Shown here: positions 41,261 through 49,917 of the stretch, one piece after another | Numbering within the stretch: position 1 is the first letter of the stretch | Layout of the letters: every line of letters begins with the position of its first letter | Assembly (NCBI GenBank): GCA_046329515.1 | Contig: JAXLUM010000002.1 | Location: 124,001-188,000, forward strand | Direction: 5' to 3' | DNA: 64,000 bases | Source of the DNA: Bog-950 sp046329515 | GTDB lineage: Bacteria; Bacteroidota; Bacteroidia; Chitinophagales; LD1 | Translations under genes and position numbers: made by a program | The notes under the pieces: generated by a model | Database searches by the model: none | What the model saw: the letters and a program-made list of their open reading frames with translations, nothing else | What the model was told of the DNA's origin: nothing

Positions 41261-41877
41261 CAGCTTGATTCTTTTGTGGCATGTAACACCACCAGCACTA
41301 CTTTTTTCTGCCTGTTGCTGTAGGTAATTAAACCGTATGCTTCTGCACCTTTGGGGTAGGTAAACACAATTTCGCGCGAGTTATCATGCGCTTCATCCCA
41401 AGCCTGCATATTTTGTATTTCATCGGGCGAAGCAGAGGACAGGGTTTGATTGGCCGCAGCCTGGGTAAAGTTCTCTTCGTGAAAGAAATGATCCATGCCT
41501 TCTTCCAGGGCATACACAAAATCTTCGGCCTTGGTTTGTACTTTGTACCGCGAAACATGCTTTAGATAAACGGAAGTGGGTATGGTATCAATATAAAGCA
41601 AGCGGCCCTCATTGTAAATGCGGAAGTACATATTGCCGTTTAGTATTTCCCCTGCGGGAACTTCCAACGAAAAACTATCCTGCGTAAAAATGTTAGAGAA
41701 GTAATCTACGCGGTTGTATTCAATAGGCTCGGCAACAGAAACAGTATCCCACAGGGCTAAAATGCCTTCTGTAGTATCCACCGTTTGCTCAACGGGCGGC
41801 TGGCTGCTGCTATTATTGCAGGAGGTTAGCAATAAAGCAGAAAGAATAAATAAAAGCAGAATACTATACGATTTCAT
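41260..41877 (-). CDS. lipoprotein of unknown function
   Basis: 205 aa with a type II signal peptide (ILSALLLTSCNNS, lipid Cys near residue 20) and a short Ser/Gln/Pro linker. The mature domain of about 170 residues is beta-rich, with LYIDTIPTSVYLKHV, a helical middle (YALEEGMDHFFHEE) and closing strands ending KKVVLVVLHATKESS. No family was recognised. The ATG is preferred over a GTG six bases upstream because it opens MKSYSILLL. The 3' end has been duplicated twice towards the FAH gene. Confidence 0.75.
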   Translation of the reverse strand: MKSYSILLLFILSALLLTSCNNSSSQPPVEQTVDTTEGILALWDTVSVAEPIEYNRVDYFSNIFTQDSFSLEVPAGEILNGNMYFRIYNEGRLLYIDTIPTSVYLKHVSRYKVQTKAEDFVYALEEGMDHFFHEENFTQAAANQTLSSASPDEIQNMQAWDEAHDNSREIVFTYPKGAEAYGLITYSNRQKKVVLVVLHATKESS

Positions 41878-41890
41878 GAGCACGGTAATG

Positions 41891-41898
41891 CAAATGTA
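41891..41898 (-). promoter_or_regulatory. -7 element TACATTTG
   Basis: On the minus strand this matches TAnnTTTG and ends 13 bases before the lipoprotein ATG. No good -33 box is seen. Confidence 0.35.
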
Positions 41899-41942
41899 GA
41901 AAAGGGTATGGATGAATTTTATTTATGCGGCAAGCACCAAAC

Positions 41943-41968
41943 AAAAAAAGGAGGCCGTGGCCTCCTTT
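41943..41968 (-). terminator. rho-independent terminator of atpDC
   Basis: AAAGGAGGCC and GGCCTCCTTT are perfect 10-bp arms with a two-base core. On the minus strand a run of seven T follows. It lies 25 bases after the atpC stop. Confidence 0.92.
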
Positions 41969-41993
41969 CGCTATTTATACTGTGTAAGTTGGT

Positions 41994-42242
41994 TTATTCC
42001 ATTTTACCGCCTTCGGCGCAAACAATTACGTGGTTGTTCTGGCACTCTACAAAGCCGCCGCCAATGGTTACTTTCTTTTCACCTTCGGCACCTTTAAACT
42101 TTATAACGCCTGTTTTTAAGGCCGCAATAATAGGTGCGTGGCGGTCTAATATTTCAAAAAGGCCATCTACACCGGGCAATTGCACCAAACTGGCTTCGCC
42201 GCTGTAAATCTTCTTTTCGGGTGTTAGAATTTCTAATGTCAT
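41994..42242 (-). CDS. atpC: ATP synthase epsilon subunit (short form)
   Basis: 82 aa, covering only the N-terminal beta-sandwich of epsilon (LEILTPEKKIYSGEASLVQLPGVDG...GFVECQNNHVIVCAEG), which contacts the gamma subunit and c-ring. The C-terminal two-helix domain, which inhibits ATP hydrolysis in many bacteria, is absent; this also seems usual in Bacteroidota. It lies 107 bases downstream of atpD, with two GC-rich three-arm elements in the gap, one ending four bases before this start codon. A perfect terminator follows. Confidence 0.93.
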   Translation of the reverse strand: MTLEILTPEKKIYSGEASLVQLPGVDGLFEILDRHAPIIAALKTGVIKFKGAEGEKKVTIGGGFVECQNNHVIVCAEGGKME

Positions 42243-42246
42243 AAGG

Positions 42247-42276
42247 CCCCTCTCTAACTCTCCCCAAAGGGGAGAG
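42247..42276. repeat. three-arm mirror/hairpin GC element B (before atpC)
   Basis: Plus strand CCCCTCTC-TAA-CTCTCCCC-AAA-GGGGAGAG. It has the same layout as element A at 40899, but all three arms are extended and changed in concert (CC to CTC), preserving both the hairpin and the mirror symmetry. On the atpC mRNA strand it ends four bases before the ATG. Confidence 0.82.
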
Positions 42277-42318
42277 GATTTTTATTGTTTTTTATTTTCT
42301 AATACTGCCCTTCATACT

Positions 42319-42345
42319 CCTCCCCTTGGGGGAGGCCGGGAGGGG
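42319..42345. repeat. three-arm mirror/hairpin GC element C (after atpD)
   Basis: Plus strand CCTCCCC-TTG-GGGGAGG-CCG-GGAGGGG, the same three-arm design in the opposite orientation to elements A and B. It ends four bases before the atpD stop codon on the plus strand, so it lies immediately downstream of atpD on the mRNA. Confidence 0.8.
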
Positions 42346-42349
42346 CGTT

Positions 42350-43861
42350 TTATTTCGCTGCTTCAGCCATTAAGGTTTCGCCCTTGGCAATAGCTTCATC
42401 AATGCTACCTACCAGGTTAAAAGCTGCTTCAGGGTATTTGTCAACATCACCATTCATAATCATGGTAAAGCCACGGATGGTTTCTTCAATTGGCACAAAC
42501 ACACCTTTTAAGCCGGTAAACTGCTCGGCAACGTGGAATGGCTGAGAAAGGAAACGCTGAACACGACGTGCGCGGTGAACCACCAGCTTATCGTCTTCGC
42601 TCAATTCATCCATACCAAGAATGGCGATAATATCCTGTAATTCTTTGTAGCGCTGTAAAAGCTCTTTAACGCGCATTGCACAACCGTAATGCTCAGCACC
42701 TAAAACCGCAGCACTTAAGATACGGCTGGTAGAGTCAAGAGGGTCAACCGCAGGGTAAATACCCAGGGCGGCAATCTGGCGGCTCAATACTGTAGTAGCA
42801 TCAAGGTGAGCGAAAGTAGTAGCCGGAGCAGGGTCAGTCAAGTCATCGGCAGGTACGTAAACGGCCTGAACAGATGTGATTGAACCACGCTTGGTTGAAG
42901 TAATACGTTCCTGCATCAAACCCATTTCTGTTGCAAGGGTAGGCTGGTAACCCACCGCTGAAGGCATACGGCCTAACAGAGCGGACACCTCAGAACCTGC
43001 CTGGGTGAAACGGAAGATGTTATCTACGAAGAACAGGATATCGCGACCGCCTTTTGCATCGTTCTTGTCTCCATCGCGGAAGTATTCAGCAATAGTAAGA
43101 CCTGAAAGAGCAACACGTGCACGCGCCCCAGGAGGTTCGTTCATTTGACCGAACACCAGGGTAGCCTGTGATTGAGCAAGAGAAGCGGCATCAACGGATT
43201 TTAAATCCCAGCCACCTTTTTCCATGCTATGCTTAAAGCTTTCGCCGTATTTAATAACGTTTGATTCAATCATTTCGCGCAACAGGTCATTTCCTTCGCG
43301 GGTTCTTTCACCCACACCGGCAAATACTGATAAACCTGAGTAACGCTTAGCAATGTTGTTAATCAATTCCATGATTAACACCGTTTTGCCCACACCTGCA
43401 CCACCAAACAAACCAATTTTACCACCTTTTGCGTATGGCTCAATAAGGTCAATTACTTTAATACCGGTGAAAAGAACTTCAGCTTCAGTAGCCAAATCTT
43501 CGTAAGCAGGAGGCATACGGTGAATAGGGTAGCCACCTTCTTTGCTAACTTTTAAGTTTATACCATCAATAGCATCGCCGGTAACGTTAAACAGACGGCC
43601 CTTAATACCTTCGCCCACAGGCATGGTAATAGGTAAACCAAGGTCTGTAGCGTTCATACCGCGGCGCAGGCCATCGGTAGAATCCATAGATACTGTTCTT
43701 ACTGAATCTTCGCCCAGGTGCTGCTGCACTTCCAGAATAAGTTTCTGGCCGTCTTCACGGGTTACTTCCAGAGCGTTCATAATAGGAGGAAGTTTGGTTC
43801 CTTCGAAAGAAACGTCAACTACCGGCCCGATAATTTGTTTGATTTTACCAACGTTAGCCAT
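42350..43861 (-). CDS. atpD: ATP synthase F1 beta subunit
   Basis: The catalytic F1 subunit, 503 aa. P-loop GGAGVGKT at residues 153-160, the GERTREGNDL segment with the catalytic Glu, the ALSGLTIAEYFRD motif, and the DELSEDD (DELSEED-type) loop are all present. It makes ATP at the inner membrane with the other F1Fo subunits, which are not in this window; separation of atpDC from the main atp operon is characteristic of Bacteroidota. Only atpC follows, across a gap with two structured GC elements that could modulate the amount of epsilon relative to beta. Confidence 0.98.
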   Translation of the reverse strand: MANVGKIKQIIGPVVDVSFEGTKLPPIMNALEVTREDGQKLILEVQQHLGEDSVRTVSMDSTDGLRRGMNATDLGLPITMPVGEGIKGRLFNVTGDAIDGINLKVSKEGGYPIHRMPPAYEDLATEAEVLFTGIKVIDLIEPYAKGGKIGLFGGAGVGKTVLIMELINNIAKRYSGLSVFAGVGERTREGNDLLREMIESNVIKYGESFKHSMEKGGWDLKSVDAASLAQSQATLVFGQMNEPPGARARVALSGLTIAEYFRDGDKNDAKGGRDILFFVDNIFRFTQAGSEVSALLGRMPSAVGYQPTLATEMGLMQERITSTKRGSITSVQAVYVPADDLTDPAPATTFAHLDATTVLSRQIAALGIYPAVDPLDSTSRILSAAVLGAEHYGCAMRVKELLQRYKELQDIIAILGMDELSEDDKLVVHRARRVQRFLSQPFHVAEQFTGLKGVFVPIEETIRGFTMIMNGDVDKYPEAAFNLVGSIDEAIAKGETLMAEAAK

Positions 43862-44104
43862 AAATATTTGTGTGATAGTATATTGGTGATTGAGTAATTA
43901 ATTGATTGGCAGGCAATTAGGAATTTAACAACCTTACCAGCCTTTTTAAAGGCGGTGCGAAAATAAGTAGTAAAGGGAATTTTCAAAATGCGGGGGTGGT
44001 AAATCATTAAAAGAAGGGCCTACTTTATGGGCAGGCGGCAAAAACAGGCTAACATGAACACCGATTTGTTTATTAGATGGCGCTTCCTTTATTTCCCCCT
44101 TTAT

Positions 44105-45106
44105 ATGCCCAAAACACTGCTACTTATTATTAGCCTTGCCCTGTTAAGCAGCTGCCAGTATTTTAAGAAACTACAGCCTTACAACGGCCCCTGGTTAAAA
44201 GTTACGCTTGAAATTGACCCTGCCGAACTACCCGCCAACCTAAGTGAACGCAAAAAGCTGGCAGCCACCATTGAAACTATATTATACAGCCGTTTAGAAA
44301 AACTGGAAATTCCGGTAAAGGGAATTATAACAGCCGGCGATTACACCGGTTTTGATGTGCTGTTGGGGGCAGATTCAGCTGCGGATGTACAAAAGGCAAG
44401 GCATTTACTTATGGCGCAGGGCAAAATGGAGTTCAGGCCCTGTTATGCCGCCGGGGATATTATTAAACAGTTGGCTGCAGTAAATAGCGGAGCACAGGAG
44501 GGCACTAATGCAGGACTAACCCGCCAACTGTTTACTGTATTAATGCCGGCCATTAACAACCAGGGCGAAATTATGGCAGGCGCAGCAATAGGTTATACCT
44601 TAGCTAAAGACACCGCAGCCGTTATACACTTGCTAAGCGATACAGCTTACACGGCCCTATTACCCGCTGATGTGCGCTGGGTTTGGAGCCAGAAACCGAA
44701 GGAAGGTGCAGAAGAAGCCTTTACCCTATATGCCATTGAGCAAAGCGCACCCTTTATTACAAATGGTGCATTTAAAGAAGCCAAAGTTGAGTTAGATAGA
44801 AATATGGGCACACCCATATTAAATATTACACTTACTGATGAAGCCGCCAAACGTTGGGAAAAAATGACCGACGAAGCTGCCCACAAACAAAACCAACGCG
44901 GCTGCATTGCTATTATATATAACGATGCAGCTTTGCTTGTGCCCACCGTGTACGGCAAAATAAGCGGCGGTAAAATGCAGATTAGCGGCGCAAACAGCCT
45001 TGCGGACTTAGAAGAAATACGCGCCATGATAGCTTCAGCCGAAATGCCCGTACACCTGCGTATAACTGCAGAGGGGATAGAAAAGAATGAGGCCAGCGGG
45101 AAATAA
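44105..45106 (+). CDS. lipoprotein with a SecD P1-like domain
   Basis: 333 aa. The lipobox LALLSSC (Cys near 15) follows a short hydrophobic signal. The mature protein resembles the periplasmic P1 part of SecD/SecDF: a base region with TIETILYSRLEKLEIPVKG, the stretch ADVQKARHLLMAQGKMEFR, then a head-like region with ILNITLTDEAAKRWEKMT and CIAIIYNDAALLVPTVYGKISGG. None of SecD's membrane helices are present. It could assist protein translocation or simply have borrowed the fold. The start was chosen for the lipobox; upstream in-frame ATGs add a basic, unconserved leader. Confidence 0.7.
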   Translation: MPKTLLLIISLALLSSCQYFKKLQPYNGPWLKVTLEIDPAELPANLSERKKLAATIETILYSRLEKLEIPVKGIITAGDYTGFDVLLGADSAADVQKARHLLMAQGKMEFRPCYAAGDIIKQLAAVNSGAQEGTNAGLTRQLFTVLMPAINNQGEIMAGAAIGYTLAKDTAAVIHLLSDTAYTALLPADVRWVWSQKPKEGAEEAFTLYAIEQSAPFITNGAFKEAKVELDRNMGTPILNITLTDEAAKRWEKMTDEAAHKQNQRGCIAIIYNDAALLVPTVYGKISGGKMQISGANSLADLEEIRAMIASAEMPVHLRITAEGIEKNEASGK

Positions 45107-45310
45107 AAATCGCAATTAATACATGAAATAAACCTCCTAAGCATAGGATCTGCTTGACCTGTATTTAATAAATAAAAATAATATATGTAAAGCTGCCGCC
45201 AATTTTCTTATATTCGTTACAACCCACTTAACCCTACCCATTAGTGGCCGATGCTTATTTAAAAACATAACGGCTGTTTTTAAACAGCCACAACCGTTTT
45301 TTTTTAATCT

Positions 45311-46903
45311 ATGACCTCTGCCATTACAATGGATATGACCGTTGATGGATATCGACGCGCCGGTGCTTACTTAAGCATAGTTATTACAGTAGTATGCTGC
45401 CTGGTGCTTACCGGCTGGCAATTAAATATTGAAGTGCTAAAGCGCCTTTCGCCGTACATGGTAGCTATGAACCCCGTAACGGCAGTTACCTTTTTAGGTT
45501 GTGTTGTTTCACTTCGTCTTTTAAGCAGCATTGAAAAAGTAAAGCGAATTGCCGGTTACAGCATTGCCGGTATAATTGCATTAATAGCCTGTATAAAATT
45601 AGCAGGCCTGTTTACCCCCTTTAACCTACCTGTTGATAGCCTGTTGTTTGCTGATAAACTAACTGTTGAAACTGCGGGACAAAGCCGTAACCAAATGGCA
45701 CCTAATACGGCTTTCTGCTTTCTGCTAAGCAGTTTAGCCCTGTTAACTATACATGTTGAGAGTTTTAGAAAAATAGTTTGGTCGCAACTTTTTGCAGTAC
45801 TTATTGGCTTAACGGGTTTACTTTCCGTTATAGGGTACCTGTACAAAGTTACAGCCTTTTACGGCGTTATGAATTACATACCCATGGCCTTGCACACAGC
45901 CCTGTGCTTTTTACTTCTCTCAATGGCTCTATTGTTTACCAATAGCGAAAAATGGCTAATGCGGGAATTTACAGGCGTTTGGGAAGGCAGTAAAACAGCA
46001 AGGCGCCTTATACCCGCTGCGGTAGCTTTACCTGTAGGGCTGGGCTACCTTAGGCTGCAAAGCCATTGGCACAGTTTGTTTTCAACTGAATTTGGCGTAG
46101 CCCTTTTGGTGTTAAGCATTATAACGGTATTTCTGCTTTTGTTATGGTACCAAGCCGCCAAATTAAACCGAAGGGATAAACGCAGGATTGAGGCCGAGCA
46201 GCAATTGGGCGAACGAAGTGCACAATTAGAGGCAGCTAATAAAGAACTGGAAGCTTTTACCTATTCTGCATCGCATGATTTAAAAGCACCGCTACGCATA
46301 ATGAGCGGTTTTGCTAATATACTGGTGCAGGACTATGGTGATAAAGTAGATGAGGATTTTAAAAAACGCCTGAGCACTATAGCCGTAAATGCATCGCGCA
46401 TGAACACGCTGATTGATGACCTGCTTGATTTTTCGAGGATTGGAAGAGCCGATTTAACCAAGCGCCTTGTAGATATGAATGATGCTGTAAAAGTGGTGAT
46501 ACAGGAACTAACAGCAGATAACCCGGAGTTAAGAGCAGAGATAAAAGCAACAAAACTTGACCCTGCCACCTGCGACCCTAAATTGGTAAAACAGGTGTGG
46601 GTTAACTTAATTTCAAACGCCGTTAAATACAGCAGTAAAAACCCCAAACCATTGGTTGAAATAGGAGCCCTGCAAACTGATGGCCGGCCGGTTTATTATG
46701 TAAAAGATAACGGCGCAGGTTTTGATATGCAATACGCGCATAAATTATTTAATGTGTTTAACCGCCTGCACAGCCGTACCGATTTTGAAGGCACAGGCGT
46801 GGGCCTTGCCATTGCCCACCGCATAGTAACCCGCCACGGCGGTAAAATTTGGGCGCAGGGTAAAATAAACGAAGGGGCCACCTTCTTCTTTACGCTTAAT
46901 TAA
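45311..46903 (+). CDS. membrane sensor histidine kinase
   Basis: 530 aa. About seven membrane helices (residues 15-285) form an N-terminal sensor module, followed by a coiled coil (about 295-315, RRIEAEQQLGERSAQLEAAN). The HisKA domain has YSASHDLKAPLRIMSGF with the phospho-acceptor His322. The HATPase domain has N box NLISNAVKYSS, G1 DNGAGFD, and G2 GTGVGLAIAHRI. No receiver or cognate response regulator lies alongside, so its partner is unknown. The DLKAPLR variant resembles bacteriophytochrome-type kinases. Confidence 0.93.
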   Translation: MTSAITMDMTVDGYRRAGAYLSIVITVVCCLVLTGWQLNIEVLKRLSPYMVAMNPVTAVTFLGCVVSLRLLSSIEKVKRIAGYSIAGIIALIACIKLAGLFTPFNLPVDSLLFADKLTVETAGQSRNQMAPNTAFCFLLSSLALLTIHVESFRKIVWSQLFAVLIGLTGLLSVIGYLYKVTAFYGVMNYIPMALHTALCFLLLSMALLFTNSEKWLMREFTGVWEGSKTARRLIPAAVALPVGLGYLRLQSHWHSLFSTEFGVALLVLSIITVFLLLLWYQAAKLNRRDKRRIEAEQQLGERSAQLEAANKELEAFTYSASHDLKAPLRIMSGFANILVQDYGDKVDEDFKKRLSTIAVNASRMNTLIDDLLDFSRIGRADLTKRLVDMNDAVKVVIQELTADNPELRAEIKATKLDPATCDPKLVKQVWVNLISNAVKYSSKNPKPLVEIGALQTDGRPVYYVKDNGAGFDMQYAHKLFNVFNRLHSRTDFEGTGVGLAIAHRIVTRHGGKIWAQGKINEGATFFFTLN

Positions 46904-47004
46904 GCAGCGTACATCATTATCGTTTCATATGGTACAGTGTTCAGAAATGAGCACTGTCATAAGCAATTCTAACCATGCTCATGCACAGCAAGGCACGGTG
47001 CAAA

Positions 47005-47012
47005 TAGCTTTG
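47005..47012 (+). promoter_or_regulatory. -7 element TAGCTTTG
   Basis: Exact match to TAnnTTTG, ending 16 bases before the ATG of the next gene. A -33 box is not evident. Confidence 0.4.
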
Positions 47013-47028
47013 TTGTAAAATAAAATAT

Positions 47029-47547
47029 ATGGTAAAATACACCTATGCAACAATTTTCATACTGGCAGGCTTTTGGGTAAGCGCGCAAACGTTAAGCCCA
47101 TCGGTAATAGCAAGCACCGGGGGCTTTTCAAGCAACAGCAACGGCAGCTTATCGTACACTGTTGGCGAAATGACCATGGTGCAAACCTTTAGCGCCGGCA
47201 ACAACATTCTTACGCAGGGATTTCAGCAACCGAATGATGTAGTAATAGGCCTGCTGGAAATAAACAGCGGCGAATACGGCAACCTTGTGGTTTACCCTAA
47301 CCCGGCAGTAGATAATTTCTCTTATGGCTTTGAATTACCTGCAGCAGGTAAGGTTTACTTCCGTGTGTTTGACCAGTTAGGCCAAATTGTGGCTGATGGC
47401 TACAACGGCAGCTATACCGGCGGTAAGGAAGTACACGAAATGAATGTTACGCCCTGGGCTGCGGGCACCTACTACCTGCAAATGACCTTTACTGATGTAA
47501 GCGGCAGCACCCATTACCTGAGCAAACAGTTCCAGGTTATTAACTAA
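47029..47547 (+). CDS. small secreted protein with T9SS sorting domain
   Basis: 172 aa. The signal peptide ends at WVSAQ. The short mature part carries the Bacteroidota motif PSVIASTGGFSSNSNGSLSY and TVGEMTMVQTF, ending LTQGFQQP. The remaining 85 residues are a type A T9SS sorting domain (LVVYPNPAVDNFSY, AAGTYYLQMTF, LSKQFQVIN). It is predicted to reach the cell surface. The collagen-like protein gene starts 36 bases downstream, so the two may be co-expressed and interact. Confidence 0.85.
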   Translation: MVKYTYATIFILAGFWVSAQTLSPSVIASTGGFSSNSNGSLSYTVGEMTMVQTFSAGNNILTQGFQQPNDVVIGLLEINSGEYGNLVVYPNPAVDNFSYGFELPAAGKVYFRVFDQLGQIVADGYNGSYTGGKEVHEMNVTPWAAGTYYLQMTFTDVSGSTHYLSKQFQVIN

Positions 47548-47583
47548 AACATCTATTCACCAAAAACAAATAAACAAGTACAT

Positions 47584-49836
47584 ATGAAATCAAAAATTGC
47601 ACTATTAGTACTGATAACGTGTATGGCGTTTTTCGGTATAACAAAGGCCCAGGCCCCAAACGGTATTAACTACCAGGCCGTGGCCCGCAACGCTGCAGGT
47701 TCGGTTATTCAAAACCAAAACGTAAGCGTGCGTCTTTCTATACATGATGGCAGCTCAGGCGGCACTATCGTTTACCAGGAAACACACAGCGCTACTACTA
47801 ACCAATTCGGTTTGTTTACCGTGGTAATTGGCGGCGGTACAGTTCAACAAGGCACCTTTGCCGGTATTAACTGGGGCAGCGGTGGCGGAAAATTTTTACA
47901 GGTAGAATTAGATGCTACAGGCGGCAGCAGCTACACCAATATGGGCACTACCCAAATGGAGAGCGTGCCGTATGCTTTATATGCAGCTAACTCGCCGGCA
48001 GGCGCCACAGGTGCTACCGGCCCGCAAGGTGCACAGGGCGCACAGGGTATACAAGGTAACCCGGGTGCGCAGGGCGCACAAGGTGCAACCGGCCCTACAG
48101 GTCCTACCGGCTCAGGCGGTGGTGCTACAGGCCCAACAGGCCCTACCGGCCCAACAGGTTCAGGTGGTGGCGCAACAGGCCCTACAGGTGCAACAGGTGT
48201 TAAAGGGGCAACAGGTGCCACAGGCCCTACAGGTGCTACCGGTACCGGTGTAACAGGCGCCACGGGTGCAACAGGCGCCACAGGCCCTGCAGGTTCAGGC
48301 AGCGTTAGCGGCACCGTAAACTACATTGCCAAGTTTACACCGAACGGCACAACAGTTGGTAACTCTTTATTATTTGAAAATGCTACTACCAAGCGCATAG
48401 GTTTCAACAATGCTGCGCCTAATAACACATTAAACCTTTCTAACACTGATACTATTGTTGGTATTGGTTTAAACACCTCTTCAGGCGATGCATTTAGCAT
48501 GAACCTTAACCCGCAAGGGCAAATAGTTTTCAGCAGCAACCAGGAATACTACACCGGTGGCGGCAGCACCACCAGCCGCTTGCTGGTATTAGATGATGAG
48601 TTGAACGGCGGCACAAACTACGGTTCAGTAGGTATCGGTAATGTGCTTACACCATCAGGTAAATTAGATATTCACCATACCAGTTCATTAACCAGCCCAA
48701 CTTTGGCGTTGTATGATGAAACTGCCGGCAACTTTGCCCGCTTAAGTTTTCAAAATGCAGGCAGCACAAAATACTGGCACGTTGCAGGCTTTGCCGATGC
48801 TAATGATGCCAACAGCGTAATGAACTTTTACTATAGCGGAACTACCAGTAACCTAATGAGTATTACCGGTACCGGACGTGTGGGTATAGGTATAAGCAAC
48901 CCAAGCTGGAACCTTCAGGTAAACGGTGGCGCCAGCTATTGCGATGCTACCTTTACAAATAACGGAAGCGGCACAAGTTCAGGTGATGGCTTTATGTTAG
49001 GCCTTGACAACATTGCAGGAACAGATGCAAACGTTTGGAACTGGGAGAACGGCTATATACACTTTGGTACTAACGCCATTGAAAGAATGCGTATAAGCGC
49101 TGAGGGCCATGTAGGTATCGGCCAATCCAATCCTGTTTACACATTGCATGTTACTTCTCCGCACAAGGTTACTGCTTACGCCAGCACCGATTCAGTTATG
49201 GGCTCAACCGGTGTAAACCTTTATGATAATTCACCTGCAGCATTTAAAGGTGCATATACTGCCGCCGGTGCTAATGATGGTAGCGGCGTATTGGGAACAG
49301 CCACTTCAACTACGGCAGGCTACGGTATAGGTGTTACCGGTAAAGGTAACTGGTACGGTGTAGCAGCCATAGGTAATACCGGCGGCACCGGTGCGTTTAT
49401 TGCGTATGCCAACGGCGCAACTTATGCTGCTTATGTAAACGGTACGTTATACCTTAACGGTAACTTTACCGGCACAGGTACTAACAGCTATACATCAGAT
49501 GCCAAGTTGAAAAAGAACGTTGCCACTATCAACAACGCAATGGATGTTATCAGCCGCATTAATCCATCATCTTACGAATTTAAAACAGGCGAGTTCGGCA
49601 GCATGAACTTACCTGAAGGCAAACACTATGGTGTTGTTGCCCAGGAATTGCAACAGGTATTGCCTGAGTTAGTATTGCAGAATACTTTCCACCCGGCAGA
49701 TAAGAATGAAAAATCATTCGATTACCTGAGTGTAAACTACAACGAGTTGATTCCATTCCTGATTAAAGGCATGCAGGAACAGCAACAAACAATAGAAACA
49801 TTAAAACAGCGCATACAGCAACTTGAAAATAAGTAA
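47584..49836 (+). CDS. collagen-like tail-fibre-type protein with S74 chaperone domain
   Basis: 750 aa. A signal peptide (to TKAQA) is followed by a beta-rich head (about 20-138) of the type seen in Bacteroidota cell-surface proteins. About 100 residues of collagen Gly-X-Y triplets follow (about 140-239, GATGPTGPT and GAQGAQ repeats). A long beta region with repeated GRVGIG-like turns comes next. The C-terminus (about 636-740) is a peptidase S74 intramolecular chaperone: TSDAKLKKNVATINNAMDVI, HYGVVAQELQQVLPELV and a closing LIPFLIKGMQ. S74 domains trimerise phage fibres and often cut themselves off. No T9SS domain is present here; a short coiled coil ends the protein. Confidence 0.88.
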   Translation: MKSKIALLVLITCMAFFGITKAQAPNGINYQAVARNAAGSVIQNQNVSVRLSIHDGSSGGTIVYQETHSATTNQFGLFTVVIGGGTVQQGTFAGINWGSGGGKFLQVELDATGGSSYTNMGTTQMESVPYALYAANSPAGATGATGPQGAQGAQGIQGNPGAQGAQGATGPTGPTGSGGGATGPTGPTGPTGSGGGATGPTGATGVKGATGATGPTGATGTGVTGATGATGATGPAGSGSVSGTVNYIAKFTPNGTTVGNSLLFENATTKRIGFNNAAPNNTLNLSNTDTIVGIGLNTSSGDAFSMNLNPQGQIVFSSNQEYYTGGGSTTSRLLVLDDELNGGTNYGSVGIGNVLTPSGKLDIHHTSSLTSPTLALYDETAGNFARLSFQNAGSTKYWHVAGFADANDANSVMNFYYSGTTSNLMSITGTGRVGIGISNPSWNLQVNGGASYCDATFTNNGSGTSSGDGFMLGLDNIAGTDANVWNWENGYIHFGTNAIERMRISAEGHVGIGQSNPVYTLHVTSPHKVTAYASTDSVMGSTGVNLYDNSPAAFKGAYTAAGANDGSGVLGTATSTTAGYGIGVTGKGNWYGVAAIGNTGGTGAFIAYANGATYAAYVNGTLYLNGNFTGTGTNSYTSDAKLKKNVATINNAMDVISRINPSSYEFKTGEFGSMNLPEGKHYGVVAQELQQVLPELVLQNTFHPADKNEKSFDYLSVNYNELIPFLIKGMQEQQQTIETLKQRIQQLENK

Positions 49837-49860
49837 GCTTAAATAGTTGTTAACCCTCGG

Positions 49861-49890
49861 AGCCCCTGCAATTGCGGGGGCTTTGTTTTT
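49861..49890 (+). terminator. rho-independent terminator
   Basis: AGCCCCTGC-AATT-GCGGGGGCT is followed by TTGTTTTT, 24 bases after the collagen-like gene. Confidence 0.88.
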
Positions 49891-49917
49891 ATAGTAGGTG
49901 AATGTTTAGATTGCGTT

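Noticed and set aside
47912..48314. Pro- and Gln-rich frames opposite or beside the collagen region
   Set aside because: Shadows of the Gly-X-Y repeat codons.
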